A stretch of 64,000 bases of DNA from 2-12-FULL-35-23 sp965196985 (GCA_965196985.1 CBDALO010000171.1:1-64000); one strand, 5' to 3'; shown: positions 1 to 9,456, counted from the first letter of the stretch. Numbers and translations are program-made. Notes: a model not told the origin generated them from the letters alone.

Positions 1-341
1 ATTGCGTTGGTTGCGGCAGGAAAACCACAGTAAGAGATCATTTGTGTAATAACCTCAACAATTTCTTCTTTGCTTGCACCACAACGTAAACCACACTCTA
101 TATGAAGCTTTAATTGAGGCAGGCTAAATCCTTGCACGGTCAATGCAGCAATCGTGCAAAACTCTTTAGTCTTTTGGTCTAGCACGCTCTCTTCGTTACC
201 ATAGATATCACCAAAAGCAAACTCAACGTTAACTTTGGCAAAGAGAGGCGCCACCTCGTGGATTGCCTCAGCGTATCTATCAGCATCTTTTCCTAAGTGA
301 CGACGCATTTCTTCTATACCTTTTTGATAACGATCAGTCAT
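1..341 (-). CDS. Carboxymuconolactone decarboxylase (CMD) family protein, 3' end outside window
   Basis: Reading the reverse strand from an ATG at 341 gives 113 codons that run off the left edge without a stop. The peptide begins MTDRYQKGIEEMRRHLGKDA and contains the CMD-type block around LKLHIECGLRCGASKEEIVE (about residues 79-98), the helix pair that holds the catalytic Cys/His/Glu in this family. Family members are small cytosolic decarboxylases or peroxidase-like proteins; the substrate cannot be told from sequence. A good ribosome site (AAGGAGC) lies 7 bases before the ATG. The stop codon of the upstream doxX gene is only 11 bases away, so the two form an operon, and doxX is now broken by an IS256 copy that may also cut off transcription. 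Confidence 0.8.
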   Translation of the reverse strand, partial: MTDRYQKGIEEMRRHLGKDADRYAEAIHEVAPLFAKVNVEFAFGDIYGNEESVLDQKTKEFCTIAALTVQGFSLPQLKLHIECGLRCGASKEEIVEVITQMISYCGFPAATNA

Positions 342-544
342 AAAGCAGCTCCTTAAAATAAATTAGCAGTAAGACTTAACGGTCCTGAGCCTATTAGCAT
401 GATAAAACATAATGCAGCAGCAATAAGGATATTTTTCTGCCCTGAAGTAACGTTGCCGATGATAGCCAAGGCACTTACTTTTTGAAAGGTTGCTTGATCT
501 TCGTTAGAGGCTAGTTCACTGAGATTTGCTGTATTAGCTAAGCC

Positions 545-2076
545 GCTAGTGCGCCATCCTTTCTGTAAATTCCATTGACTTGCTGAAAATAAGCAGGCGA
601 CTCAGTCAGATTAGAAATTCCTTTTAAGGTAAACTTAACCAAAAAAGAGGAATGACAATGAGCTGCTATAAAAATGAGAACTTAATCGAAGAAGCCATAC
701 ATGTTTTAGCGATGGAGGGGTTTGAAGCTTTACCTAAGCTTGTCTCCAGGTTGATGAATGAGGCTATGTTAATAGAAAGGGAGCGCCATTTAAATGCCAG
801 TCCTTATGAGCGAACTGGCGATAGAAACGGATATGCGAACGGCTTTAAACCAAGGTTAATTAACACAGGTCAAGGTCAGCTTGAGCTACAGATACCGCAG
901 GTTAGAGACTCCAATGAAGCCTTCTATCCATCAGTCTTAGAGCGAGGTGTACGCTCTGATAGAGCACTTAAGCTGGCTGTCGCTGAAATGTATGTGCATG
1001 GGGTTTCCACGCGCAAAGTTGAAAAGGTGCTAAAGCAACTCTGTGGAACAGATATTTCAAGCACAGAGGTAAGCCGTTGCGCTAAATTGTTGGATGAAGA
1101 TTTAAAGAAATGGCGAAATAAGCCGTTAGGAAAGATAAAATATCTTTGGCTAGATGCACGTTATGAGAAGGTGCGCACTAGCGGCACAGTACAAGACTGT
1201 GCGGTATTGATAGCCTATGGCTTTGATGAATCAACCGGCAAGAGAACAGTGCTAGGTGTTTCTGTTGCGTTATCAGAGGCTGAGGTACATTGGCGTGATT
1301 TTCTTCAGCAGTTGGTTGAGCGAGGTATACATGGTATTGAGTTGATTACTAGCGACGCTCATACTGGCCTAAAAGCCGCTAGAAGAGCTGTGTTCCCCAG
1401 TGTTCCTTGGCAACGCTGCCAATTTCATTTGCAGCAAAATGCTCAGGCTCACATACCAAAGCGCTCAATGAAGGAACCAGTAGCTGAGGAGATTACAGCT
1501 ATATTTAATGCCTCAAACATTCATGAGTCGGAAAGACTATTGGCTATGGCGGTAGATAAATATCAGCAAACAGCACCAGAGCTTTCTTCTTGGTTGGAAG
1601 TGAATATACCGGAGGGCTTAGTAGTGATGAACTTTGACAGGCCGCATCAAAAAAGATTAAGAACCAGTAACATAGCTGAGCGCGTAAACAGAGAGGTAAA
1701 AAGAAGGACGCATACAGTTGGAATTTTCCCTAATACTGAATCGTGCCTAAGGCTCGTATCAGCTGTTTTAGTGGAAATTGATGACCAGTGGAGCGGATCA
1801 CCTAGATACTTAAGTTGAAGTGAATAATAAGGCTTCATAGGGTTTTAGGATAGATCATTCTTGTTCTTATTAACGAGATATAATTGCTATTACCTAAAAG
1901 TTAATAATTTATTTTGAGAGGAGAAAAATTTGAGGTATAAATAATTTTTTAGATTGATTAGCATAATTAATTTAAGATATTATGCGATGAGACAGGTACA
2001 ATAGAGTGCCATTTAGAATTTTAAAGGTTTTTCTAAGTACTGAAGTTGGTTTTTACAGACAAAATAACGCTCTATC
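545..2076 (+). mobile_element. IS256-family insertion sequence, copy 1 (intact)
   Basis: 1532-base element with imperfect terminal inverted repeats of about 29 bases: left end GCTAGTGCGCCATCC, right end (reverse strand) GATAGAGCGTTATTTT, sharing TCTGTAAA further in. It is flanked by the 8-base direct repeat GCTAAGCC at 537-544 and 2077-2084, the size expected for IS256. Four other copies in the window are nearly identical. About 258 bases behind the transposase stop carry no gene. Confidence 0.95.
658..1818 (+). CDS. IS256-family transposase (copy 1)
   Basis: 386-residue mutator-type transposase. It carries the DDE residues in LWLDARYEKVR (first D), ITSDAHTGLKAA (second D) and SNIAERVNREVKRR (E), plus the CQFHLQQNA block between the last two acidic residues that is typical of IS256. 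Two ATGs are possible at 652 and 658; the purine-rich AAGAGGA lies directly against 652 but at good spacing (6 bases) to 658, so I prefer 658. It is the same protein as in copies 2, 4 and 5 apart from single substitutions, which implies recent spread. Confidence 0.95.
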   Translation: MSCYKNENLIEEAIHVLAMEGFEALPKLVSRLMNEAMLIERERHLNASPYERTGDRNGYANGFKPRLINTGQGQLELQIPQVRDSNEAFYPSVLERGVRSDRALKLAVAEMYVHGVSTRKVEKVLKQLCGTDISSTEVSRCAKLLDEDLKKWRNKPLGKIKYLWLDARYEKVRTSGTVQDCAVLIAYGFDESTGKRTVLGVSVALSEAEVHWRDFLQQLVERGIHGIELITSDAHTGLKAARRAVFPSVPWQRCQFHLQQNAQAHIPKRSMKEPVAEEITAIFNASNIHESERLLAMAVDKYQQTAPELSSWLEVNIPEGLVVMNFDRPHQKRLRTSNIAERVNREVKRRTHTVGIFPNTESCLRLVSAVLVEIDDQWSGSPRYLS

Positions 2077-2416
2077 GCTAAGCCGGCGAGTTTATAGTGC
2101 ACCACTACACCAATTAAACAATAAACTAATAGTAATAAGCTGCCAATTTGAGCAAAGATACCAAATAACACGGACAGCGCTCCTACTATCATGACGATAA
2201 CCATAACAACAGCAAAGAAGCTTGGTTTAAAGGGGGCAATGAGCTTAACGGTGTCAATAGTGGCAGGCCAATCAGCCAATAGAGCTTTTAGTGGATAAAG
2301 AAACATCCAAGCAAGCACAACTCTTAGTATTAAAAAAGCGATACTTTCCATTACACTCTCCTCTTTGGCTTAGTGTACTCTTATCTTCTCGAAAAACTTT
2401 CATTTACGCAAGTGAG

Positions 2417-3849
2417 AGTCTCTTCCAATGCAAGATGAGCCTGAAATAGCCCCCACTTTCCAATGCAAAGTGGGCCTGAAGTTGTTGCGTGATCGTTCAT
2501 CCTATATGGATGAATATCAATATGAACGACATAGAATTAAACACACTTGCCCAGATTGAGCAATTTCTATCCTCATCAACCCAGCTTACCTTTGAAGCTA
2601 CATCATGAGCAGAATCTTACCTATGGGTTACGAACACATTAAAAAAATTTGCTTATTGCGGTATGTGCAAAAAGGACAAAGGATTGATTCGTGATTACCT
2701 GCAACGAATGACTGGTTACTCACGTTCACAAATTACTAGGCTAATTGCTCAGTATCAAAAGTCAGGAAAAGTTGTTGTTAAGCAACGATCACCTAGAAAT
2801 AAGTTTAGCTTAATCTATACGCATGAGGATACTTGGTTGTTAGCTGAAACGGATCAGGTTCATCAAACGCTTAGCGGGCCTACCACAAAAAAACTTTGCG
2901 AGAGAGCCTTTCATTTGTTTGGAGATAAGCGTTATGCGCGTCTTGCTTTTATCTCAGTCTCTCATCTTTACAATCTTCGACAAACTGAAACCTACCAGCG
3001 CAAACGGCGACACTTTAATAAAACTAAAGCAACGCAGGTTTCTATTGGTGAAAGGCGAAAACCAACTCCAGAGGGTAGGCCTGGCTTTATACGTATTGAT
3101 ACAGTGCACCAAGGAGATATGGATAAAATCAAGGGTGTTTATCATATTAATGCTGTTGACGAGGTGACACAGATGGAAGTAGTCTGCGCTGTTGAAAAAA
3201 TTAGTGAGGCTTACTTAATCCCTGTCTTAGAGCAAATAATCGATACCTTTCCATTTAAAGTGTTAGGCCTACATGCTGATAATGGCTCAGAGTACATTAA
3301 TCAGCATGTAGCTAAACTATTGCAAAAGTTATTTATTGAACTCACTAAATCGAGGCCAAGGCATAGTAATGACAACGGTTTGGTGGAAAGTAAAAATGGC
3401 TCGGTTGTTAGAAAGCATTTTGGCTACATACATATTCAACAACGTTTTGCCCCGCAAATTAATGAATTCTATAACCAGCATTTTAACGACTATATTAATT
3501 TTCACAGACCTTGTTACTTCCCTGTAACCAGCATTAATAGCAAGGGTAAGCAAACTAAACTTTACCCTTACGAGGCCATTATGACTCCTTACGAAAAGTT
3601 CAAATCAATTGAAAATGCTGAGCAGTATTTAAAGGAAGATGAAACCTTTGAACGACTAGATAAATTAGCGTATTCTCTGACTGATCATGAATCTGCACAA
3701 AAGATGCAGGAAGCAAAGAAGACGTTATTTGAGAAAATAACAAAAGAGCAAATAGCTGATACTATCAGCACTGAAGACTAACCGATGGACCATCATGGTG
3801 ACATCTGTTCAGATGCTGCTTCAGGCTCATCTTACGATTGGAATATACT
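2417..3849 (+). mobile_element. IS1202/IS481-like insertion sequence, copy 1 (transposase has a stop)
   Basis: 1433 bases from AGTCTCTTCC to GGAATATACT. The ends form an imperfect inverted repeat of about 25 bases (CCAATGCAAGATGAGCCTGA against CCAATCGTAAGATGAGCCTGA). A 5-base direct repeat GTGAG flanks it (2412-2416 and 3850-3854). A second copy at 60708-62140 has exactly the same length and a different 5-base duplication, which fixes the ends. It lies between the doxX promoter and the DUF378 gene without breaking either. The placement near IS1202 rather than IS481 is tentative. Confidence 0.88.
2489..3781 (+). pseudogene. DDE (rve-type) transposase with an early in-frame stop
   Basis: Compared with the intact copy on the other strand (60776-62068), this one has TGA at 2606-2608 where the intact copy has CGA, so Arg40 is a stop. 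The remaining frame from the ATG at 2663 (372 residues) keeps the catalytic acidic residues in RIDTVHQGD, LHADNGSEYINQH and NDNGLVESKNGSV. Restart at 2663 would lose the first 58 residues but keep most of the helix-turn-helix and the whole catalytic core, so some activity cannot be excluded. Confidence 0.85.
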
Positions 3850-4114
3850 GTGAGGCTCGAATTAACCTCTGCTAAGGTCTGGCGTTTTACCACCTTGTTG
3901 TTGGGGTTAAAAGTGCCTAGTATGCGCGCAACTGGGAGAAATGTATGTTGAGAATATTAAATATTACTTTATTACTGATAACAGCGCTAGGCGCATTAAA
4001 TTGGATACTGATTGGCTTAATACAATTGGACATTGTGCAGTTCTTTTTTGGTGGTATGAGCACCTCATCAAGGATGGTTTATTTAATAATAGGATTGTTA
4101 TCATTACTTTATTT

Positions 4115-5646
4115 GCTAGTGCGCCATCCTTTCTGTAAATTCCATTGACTTGCTGAAAATAAGCAGGCGACTCAGTCAGATTAGAAATTCCTTTTAAGGT
4201 AAACTTAACCAAAAAAGAGGAATGACAATGAGCTGCTATAAAAATGAGAACTTAATCGAAGAAGCCATAAATGTTTTAGCGATGGAGGGGTTTGAAGCTT
4301 TACCTAAGCTTGTCTCCAGGTTGATGAATGAGGCTATGTTAATAGAAAGGGAGCGCCATTTAAATGCCAGTCCTTATGAGCGAACTGGCGATAGAAACGG
4401 ATATGCGAACGGCTTTAAACCAAGGTTAATTAACACAGGTCAAGGTCAGCTTGAGCTACAGATACCGCAGGTTAGAGACTCCAATGAAGCCTTCTATCCA
4501 TCAGTCTTAGAGCGAGGTGTACGCTCTGATAGAGCACTTAAGCTGGCTGTCGCTGAAATGTATGTGCATGGGGTTTCCACGCGCAAAGTTGAAAAGGTGC
4601 TAAAGCAACTCTGTGGAACAGATATTTCAAGCACAGAGGTAAGCCGTTGCGCTAAATTGTTGAATGAAGATTTAAAGAAATGGCGAAATAAGCCGTTAGG
4701 AAAGATAAAATATCTTTGGCTAGATGCACGTTATGAGAAGGTGCGCACTAGCGGCACAGTACAAGACTGTGCGGTATTGATAGCCTATGGCTTTGATGAA
4801 TCAATCGGCAAGAGAACAGTGCTAGGTGTTTCTGTTGCGTTATCAGAGGCTGAGGTACATTGGCGTGATTTTCTTCAGCAGTTGGTTGAGCGAGGTATAC
4901 ATGGTATTGAGTTGATTACTAGCGACGCTCATACTGGCCTAAAAGCCGCTAGAAGAGCTGTGTTCCCCAGTGTTCCTTGGCAACGCTGCCAATTTCATTT
5001 GCAGCAAAATGCTCAGGCTCACATACCAAAGCGCTCAATGAAGGAACCAGTAGCTGAGGAGATTACAGCTATATTTAATGCCTCAAACATTCATGAGTCG
5101 GAAAGACTATTGGCTATGGCGGTAGATAAATATCAGCAAACAGCAACAGAGCTTTCTTCTTGGTTGGAAGTGAATATACCGGAGGGCTTAGTAGTGATGA
5201 ACTTTGACAGGCCGCATCAAAAAAGATTAAGAACCAGTAACATAGCTGAGCGCGTAAACAGAGAGGTAAAAAGAAGGACGCATACAGTTGGAATTTTCCC
5301 TAATACTGAATCGTGCCTAAGGCTCGTATCAGCTGTTTTAGTGGAAATTGATGACCAGTGGAGCGGATCACCTAGATACTTAAGTTGAAGTGAATAATAA
5401 GGCTTCATAGGGTTTTAGGATAGATCATTCTTGTTCTTATTAACGAGATATAATTGCTATTACCTAAAAGTTAATAATTTATTTTGAGAGGAGAAAAATT
5501 TGAGGTATAAATAATTTTTTAGATTGATTAGCATAATTAATTTAAGATATTATGCGATGAGACAGGTACAATAGAGTGCCATTTAGAATTTTAAAGGTTT
5601 TTCTAAGTACTGAAGTTGGTTTTTACAGACAAAATAACGCTCTATC
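4115..5646 (+). mobile_element. IS256-family insertion sequence, copy 2 (intact)
   Basis: 1532 bases with the same ends as copy 1, flanked by the 8-base direct repeat CTTTATTT (4107-4114 and 5647-5654). Same orientation as copy 1. Together with copy 1 it frames a 2-kb segment that holds the IS1202-like element, so the pair could act as a composite transposon; no duplication common to the outer ends is present, so there is no sign that it moved as a unit. Confidence 0.95.
4228..5388 (+). CDS. IS256-family transposase (copy 2)
   Basis: Full-length 386-residue transposase with the catalytic D, D and E intact (LWLDARYEK, ITSDAHTG, SNIAERVNRE). It differs from copy 1 by four substitutions: His to Asn near residue 15, Asp to Asn in AKLLNEDLKK, Thr to Ile in DESIGKR and Pro to Thr in QQTATELS. 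It is the most divergent of the five copies, so it may be the oldest insertion. The start is chosen as in copy 1 because of ribosome-site spacing. Confidence 0.95.
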   Translation: MSCYKNENLIEEAINVLAMEGFEALPKLVSRLMNEAMLIERERHLNASPYERTGDRNGYANGFKPRLINTGQGQLELQIPQVRDSNEAFYPSVLERGVRSDRALKLAVAEMYVHGVSTRKVEKVLKQLCGTDISSTEVSRCAKLLNEDLKKWRNKPLGKIKYLWLDARYEKVRTSGTVQDCAVLIAYGFDESIGKRTVLGVSVALSEAEVHWRDFLQQLVERGIHGIELITSDAHTGLKAARRAVFPSVPWQRCQFHLQQNAQAHIPKRSMKEPVAEEITAIFNASNIHESERLLAMAVDKYQQTATELSSWLEVNIPEGLVVMNFDRPHQKRLRTSNIAERVNREVKRRTHTVGIFPNTESCLRLVSAVLVEIDDQWSGSPRYLS

Positions 5647-5681
5647 CTTTATTTGTTAGCTTTGAAGCTTAGGAAGCTGAA

Positions 5682-6503
5682 ATGAAGAAGCTAAATTTAT
5701 TTTATACTACTGTGTTTACAGCGTTATCAACTTACTCTTCAATACTCTATGCTGCAGGCGAGTTTTCTAACTTAATGCTCCTTGACAACAATAAAAGAAC
5801 GGGCAACTTACTTTTTAGAGGTTCAGCAATAAATGATAAAAGTACTATTTATTACGATCAGTTGATTGCAAAAATGAAGGAAGTCTACCCTACTTTGCCA
5901 TCTCATTTTAAATTAATAGATATTAGTCTAGTTACTAATCCTCAAGAATTTCAGTATGAGAAAAGTTATTTTCAAGCCCACCCTGAAAAAGGAAAATTTC
6001 TTTCGCTTCCTGTTGCGGGCATTAAATCACAGCCTATTAATCCATTACTATTTAGACTTCACAAAAATAAGTCTAATGCAGAGAAGCTAAAAGATGTTTC
6101 ATCTAATTCAGAAAGCCCTTATTATGGCGTTAAGCTGGCTAAGCAGCTTGAAGCTATGATGACTACCAAATATTCTTACCCCCATATTTTTTACATTCAC
6201 TGTTCAGCAGGCTGTGATAGAACTGGAGAGGTTGCCACTATTTATAAAACGCTAACCGCTTATAATTCTGGTAGTAGCTCATTAAAGGAAATTGTTAATA
6301 GTTATTTGAAACAAGACTATATAGCCTGTCATGGTAGGCTGCCAAGCTATAAAAAAAGAAATGCGATCAAGTGGGCATGTTTTTATTTTGCAAATCAAGG
6401 TTATACCAATAGTTCAAGCTGGAAAAGCTATTGGCAATATTACAAGCAATGTCGAGGTGTTATATCATATACGAAGTCTCGATCACTGCTTCACCCTAGG
6501 TAA
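5682..6503 (+). CDS. Secreted tyrosine/dual-specificity phosphatase-like protein
   Basis: 273 residues with an N-terminal signal peptide (MKKLNLFYTTVFTALSTYSS, Ala-rich cut region ILYAAGE). Residues 173-183 read HCSAGCDRTGE, the CX5R phosphatase loop: Cys174 nucleophile, Arg180 phosphate binder, with the following Thr-Gly as in PTP/DSP enzymes. The upstream general acid is not obvious; Asp residues lie in LIDISLVTNP. The start overlaps the stop of the rebuilt DUF378 gene (ATGA), so the two were an operon. The IS256 insertion in that gene now leaves this gene with a new upstream region. An exported phosphatase with a eukaryote-like active site is consistent with a host-directed effector or a periplasmic phosphatase; that is inference. 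The substrate could be protein, lipid or inositol phosphate. Confidence 0.75.
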   Translation: MKKLNLFYTTVFTALSTYSSILYAAGEFSNLMLLDNNKRTGNLLFRGSAINDKSTIYYDQLIAKMKEVYPTLPSHFKLIDISLVTNPQEFQYEKSYFQAHPEKGKFLSLPVAGIKSQPINPLLFRLHKNKSNAEKLKDVSSNSESPYYGVKLAKQLEAMMTTKYSYPHIFYIHCSAGCDRTGEVATIYKTLTAYNSGSSSLKEIVNSYLKQDYIACHGRLPSYKKRNAIKWACFYFANQGYTNSSSWKSYWQYYKQCRGVISYTKSRSLLHPR

Positions 6504-6528
6504 CACTAGGTATTAGTATTAAGTTGTG

Positions 6529-7296
6529 TTAGCGAGGCGCTCTAATATTAGGTTGTTCATTAGCTGCTTCTCCATTTCTTTTGAATAGGGTGGCGGCGGC
6601 CCTCCCCCAAAAACAAACTCCTCCATGCAAGTGAGCGGCATGACAAGTAGCCTTTATGTTTGCTAACGAGGACTTAGAGTTAGTGGTGATGATAGGTCCT
6701 GTAAGGTATGCAAATATCTCATATAAATCCCAAGCAAGAAAAAGTGGATTAAATAAAAAGGCTAATTCGTAGTTTGAATTAGCTCTAGCTTGTTGAGGAA
6801 CTTGGCGTTGAACTTGACTTGTCTCATCACCCCGACTTTGCGCTAATCGTGGTTGCCTTTCACAATAAAGCCTATCGTGCCCACTTAATTCTTCATGTAT
6901 TTGATGAGGAGGTCTACGTCTACGTCTCCTTTGTTGCACCCCAGTAGATCTATCATCAGAACTACTTTGTTTGCTTGATTGTTGACTTTCTTCTGGTGGA
7001 GCTTCTTGAAGCTTCGTTTTTTCTTCTTGGGCTTTATGTAGCTCTTCAGCAATTTTTTTATGTAATCTTTTTTCTTCCTCGAGTTGAGCTTTAAATGATT
7101 GATAATAAGCGTCAAAATGTATTGAGTTTTTATTTGGAGATTCCTTCCACTCGTTGTATCGAGCAGACTTTCCTACTGTAGCTTCTTCTTCAGATTTTTT
7201 AACTTGAGTTTCTTGCTCAGCTAGCTTTTTTTGTAATTCAATTATTTTATTCTCTAATCTGGCAATCTCTAGATTATGAACATTTTCGGTAGGCAT
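6529..7296 (-). CDS. Hypothetical coiled-coil protein, effector-like
   Basis: I do not recognise this gene. The 255-residue product begins MPTENVHNLEIARLENKIIE. Residues 8-105 are rich in Glu, Lys and Gln in heptad spacing (two coiled-coil stretches), followed by a Ser/Gln-rich linker and a run of six arginines after VQQ. Near residues 172-205 there is one moderately hydrophobic stretch (YELAFLFNPLFLAWDLYEIF). The tail holds two Cys and several His residues. The ribosome site GAAGGAAGCC precedes the ATG at 7296. It stands alone, convergent with the phosphatase gene. Long coiled coils with a basic patch are common in effectors of Legionella-type bacteria, but no effector domain is visible. Confidence 0.6.
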   Translation of the reverse strand: MPTENVHNLEIARLENKIIELQKKLAEQETQVKKSEEEATVGKSARYNEWKESPNKNSIHFDAYYQSFKAQLEEEKRLHKKIAEELHKAQEEKTKLQEAPPEESQQSSKQSSSDDRSTGVQQRRRRRRPPHQIHEELSGHDRLYCERQPRLAQSRGDETSQVQRQVPQQARANSNYELAFLFNPLFLAWDLYEIFAYLTGPIITTNSKSSLANIKATCHAAHLHGGVCFWGRAAATLFKRNGEAANEQPNIRAPR

Positions 7297-7418
7297 AAGC
7301 GTGGCTTCCTTCTAAGCTTATCTTTTGCAAAGTAAATTAAACGATAAAACTTAAAAGAAGCTTAAGGAATAGCGCTAAGAAATTCGTTAATTTCACCAAG
7401 AATCATAAAAGCCTTTAG

Positions 7419-9422
7419 TTAAATTCCAGCAGCTAACCAAGTTGCTTGCTGAATAGCGCGTTTTGCATCTAACTCAAGAGCTTTGTCAGCGCCTCCAATT
7501 AAATGCACTCTCTGCTCTGCTTCACATAAAGGCTGATATAACTCTCGTAGAGATTCTTGGCCTGCACATAAGATAATATTGTCAGAAGGGATAATAACTT
7601 CTTGATTGTTTTGAGTAATATGCAGGCCTTTATCATCAATTTTTCGGTACTGTACGCCAGAGAGCATTTTAACTCCTGCTCGTTTTAACTCAGCACGATG
7701 AATCCAGCCAGTGGTTTTCCCCAGATTTTTACCTAATTTACTTGTTTTGCGCTGCAACATAGTGATTTTATAACGTGGCAATTCTGATGAGGGCGCATCA
7801 ATTAAACCTCCTCGTGCTTGCATGCTGAGGTCAATCCCCCATTCATCAGCAAAAGCTTCTTTGCTTTGGTGTGATGTTTGTAGCAGAAAAGCCGCAACGT
7901 CAAATCCAATACCCCCCGCCCCAATAATCGCAATTTTAGAGCCACTTACACTAACTTTATTATGTAATAAGTTAAAGTAACTAATAACTTTAGGATGATT
8001 AATCCCTTCGATGGCCGGCGTGCGCGGCACGACACCAGTTGCCAGTATGACTTCATCAAACTGACCTATTAGCTCTTCTGCTGTTACACGGTGATTTAAA
8101 CGCAGCTCAACTCGTTGTTGCTTTAACTCATTAGCAAAGTAACGCAAGGTCTCATAAAACTCTTCTTTGCCAGGAACCTGTTTTGCCAGATTAAACTGCC
8201 CGCCAATTTCATTGCCTTGATCAAAGAGTGTAACCTGATGACCTCGCTGAGCTGCAGTACAGGCAAAGGCTAACCCGGCAGGTCCGGCGCCAACAACAGC
8301 AAGTTTTTTCTTTGTGGCTGTAGGTTTGATAAGCAAGCTAGTTTCATAACAGGCTTTGGGGTTGACAAGGCAGGAGGCTCTTTTATTTTGAAAAACGTGG
8401 TCCAAGCAAGCCTGATTGCAACCTATGCAGGTGTTAATGTATTCAGCCTGCTGGGCTTTTGCTTTACTGACAAATTCAGGGTCAGCTAGGAAAGGTCTGG
8501 CCATTGAGACTAAGTCAGCATTACCTGAGCTGAGCAAGGACTCAATAACCTCTGGGGTATTGATGCGATTTGAAACAATCACAGGAACCGAAACAGCTTG
8601 TTTTAAGCGCTTGGCAAGAGAGGCAAACTCTGCGCGCGGCACCATGGTGGCGATGGTTGGCACACGTGCTTCATGCCAGCCCACTCCCATACTCAACAGG
8701 CTCACGCCTGCTTCCTCTAGGGCATGTGCTAGCTCAATAATTTCTTCCCAGCTGCTACCGTTTTCCACTAGGTCGATAAGTGATATACGAAAGATAAGAA
8801 TAAAGCTTGGGCCAACAGCCTCTCGGACTTGTCTAACGATTTCTGTAGCAAAGCGCATACGACTAGTAAATTGTCCTCCCCATTGGTCGGTGCGGTGATT
8901 GGTGCGCATTGTCAAAAATTGGGTAATGAGATAACCTTCTGAGCCCATAATTTCAACACCATCATAGCCAGCTTGTTGAGCTAAACGAGCACAGCGTGCA
9001 TAGTGTTTAATCGTGCGTTTTACGCCGTAACTAGTTAGCTTCCAGGGGGTAAATGGGCTAATGGGTGATTTAATTCGTGATGGGGCAACACAGAAAGGAT
9101 GATAGCCATAGCGCCCGGCGTGTAAAATTTGCAAAGCAATTTTACCTCCTTGTTCATGCACGGCTTGAGTGATTTGTCGATGCTGCTCCACTTCACGAGT
9201 ATTTGTTAACTTGGCAGCAAAGGGTGCTAGTCGTCCAGCGCGGTTGGGTGCAAAACCGCCAGTAACTATCAGTCCTACTTCATGTTTGGCGCGCTCGGCA
9301 TAAAAAGCAGCAAGTTCGGGAAGGTGCTTTTCTTCTAACCCTGTATGCATAGAGCCCATAACAACGCGATTTTTAAGTTGGGTAAATCCTAAATCAAGCG
9401 GTTTAAATAGTTCGGTATACAC
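7419..9422 (-). CDS. fadH: NADPH-dependent 2,4-dienoyl-CoA reductase
   Basis: 667-residue FMN/FAD/iron-sulfur enzyme that reduces 2,4-dienoyl-CoA during beta-oxidation of unsaturated fatty acids. The N-terminal old-yellow-enzyme barrel starts ELFKPLDLGFTQLKNRVVMG and keeps MGSMHTGLEE; the middle holds the 4Fe-4S cysteines in NTCIGCNQACLDHV and CLVNPKAC; the C-terminal half carries the dinucleotide fold VGAGPAGLAFACTAAQRGHQ. Length matches the E. coli enzyme (672). Start: a TTG at 9440 overlaps the sequence AAAGGAAG, which is itself a good ribosome site for the GTG at 9422, so I choose 9422. It lies downstream of the small secreted-protein gene with a 34-base gap. Confidence 0.93.
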   Translation of the reverse strand: MYTELFKPLDLGFTQLKNRVVMGSMHTGLEEKHLPELAAFYAERAKHEVGLIVTGGFAPNRAGRLAPFAAKLTNTREVEQHRQITQAVHEQGGKIALQILHAGRYGYHPFCVAPSRIKSPISPFTPWKLTSYGVKRTIKHYARCARLAQQAGYDGVEIMGSEGYLITQFLTMRTNHRTDQWGGQFTSRMRFATEIVRQVREAVGPSFILIFRISLIDLVENGSSWEEIIELAHALEEAGVSLLSMGVGWHEARVPTIATMVPRAEFASLAKRLKQAVSVPVIVSNRINTPEVIESLLSSGNADLVSMARPFLADPEFVSKAKAQQAEYINTCIGCNQACLDHVFQNKRASCLVNPKACYETSLLIKPTATKKKLAVVGAGPAGLAFACTAAQRGHQVTLFDQGNEIGGQFNLAKQVPGKEEFYETLRYFANELKQQRVELRLNHRVTAEELIGQFDEVILATGVVPRTPAIEGINHPKVISYFNLLHNKVSVSGSKIAIIGAGGIGFDVAAFLLQTSHQSKEAFADEWGIDLSMQARGGLIDAPSSELPRYKITMLQRKTSKLGKNLGKTTGWIHRAELKRAGVKMLSGVQYRKIDDKGLHITQNNQEVIIPSDNIILCAGQESLRELYQPLCEAEQRVHLIGGADKALELDAKRAIQQATWLAAGI

Positions 9423-9456
9423 AGATAAGCTTCCTTTCAAGTGCTAATGATAAGAG

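Larger units (their letters stand above)
353..2351 (-). pseudogene. DoxX family membrane protein, interrupted by IS256 copy 1
   Basis: The reverse strand from the ATG at 2351 encodes MESIAFLILRVVLAWMFLYP and further hydrophobic segments typical of DoxX/DoxD proteins (four membrane spans). After residue LAGLA the frame enters IS256 at 2076. Removing 545-2076 and one copy of the 8-base duplication GCTAAGCC restores an open frame of 152 codons that continues NTANLSELASNEDQATFQKV and ends ANLF-stop at 353. The gene was therefore intact until a single clean insertion. It sits directly upstream of the CMD gene. DoxX proteins are inner-membrane proteins, in some bacteria linked to thiol or redox stress; the role here is unknown. 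Confidence 0.88.
3945..5685 (+). pseudogene. DUF378 (YuzA-like) small membrane protein, interrupted by IS256 copy 2
   Basis: The ATG at 3945 starts MLRILNITLLLITALGALNW, the typical first span of DUF378 proteins, followed by ILIGLIQLDIV and a second span LIIGLLSLLYLL. The frame is cut at 4114. Removing 4115-5646 and one CTTTATTT duplication rebuilds a 66-residue protein ending LALKLRKLK-stop at 5683-5685. The rebuilt stop overlaps the next gene's start as ATGA, so the DUF378 gene and the phosphatase-like gene were translationally coupled. The function of DUF378 proteins is unknown. Confidence 0.85.

Noticed and set aside
1647..1838. 63-codon frame antisense to the IS256 transposase, seen in all intact copies
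   Set aside because: It recurs only because the element is repeated; it lies fully antisense to conserved transposase codons and has no ribosome site.
545..5646. Composite transposon made of IS256 copies 1 and 2
   Set aside because: Each copy has its own perfect 8-base duplication and each interrupts a different gene, so they inserted separately.
8416..8898. 160-codon forward frame inside fadH
   Set aside because: Antisense shadow of a well-supported gene with strong motifs.
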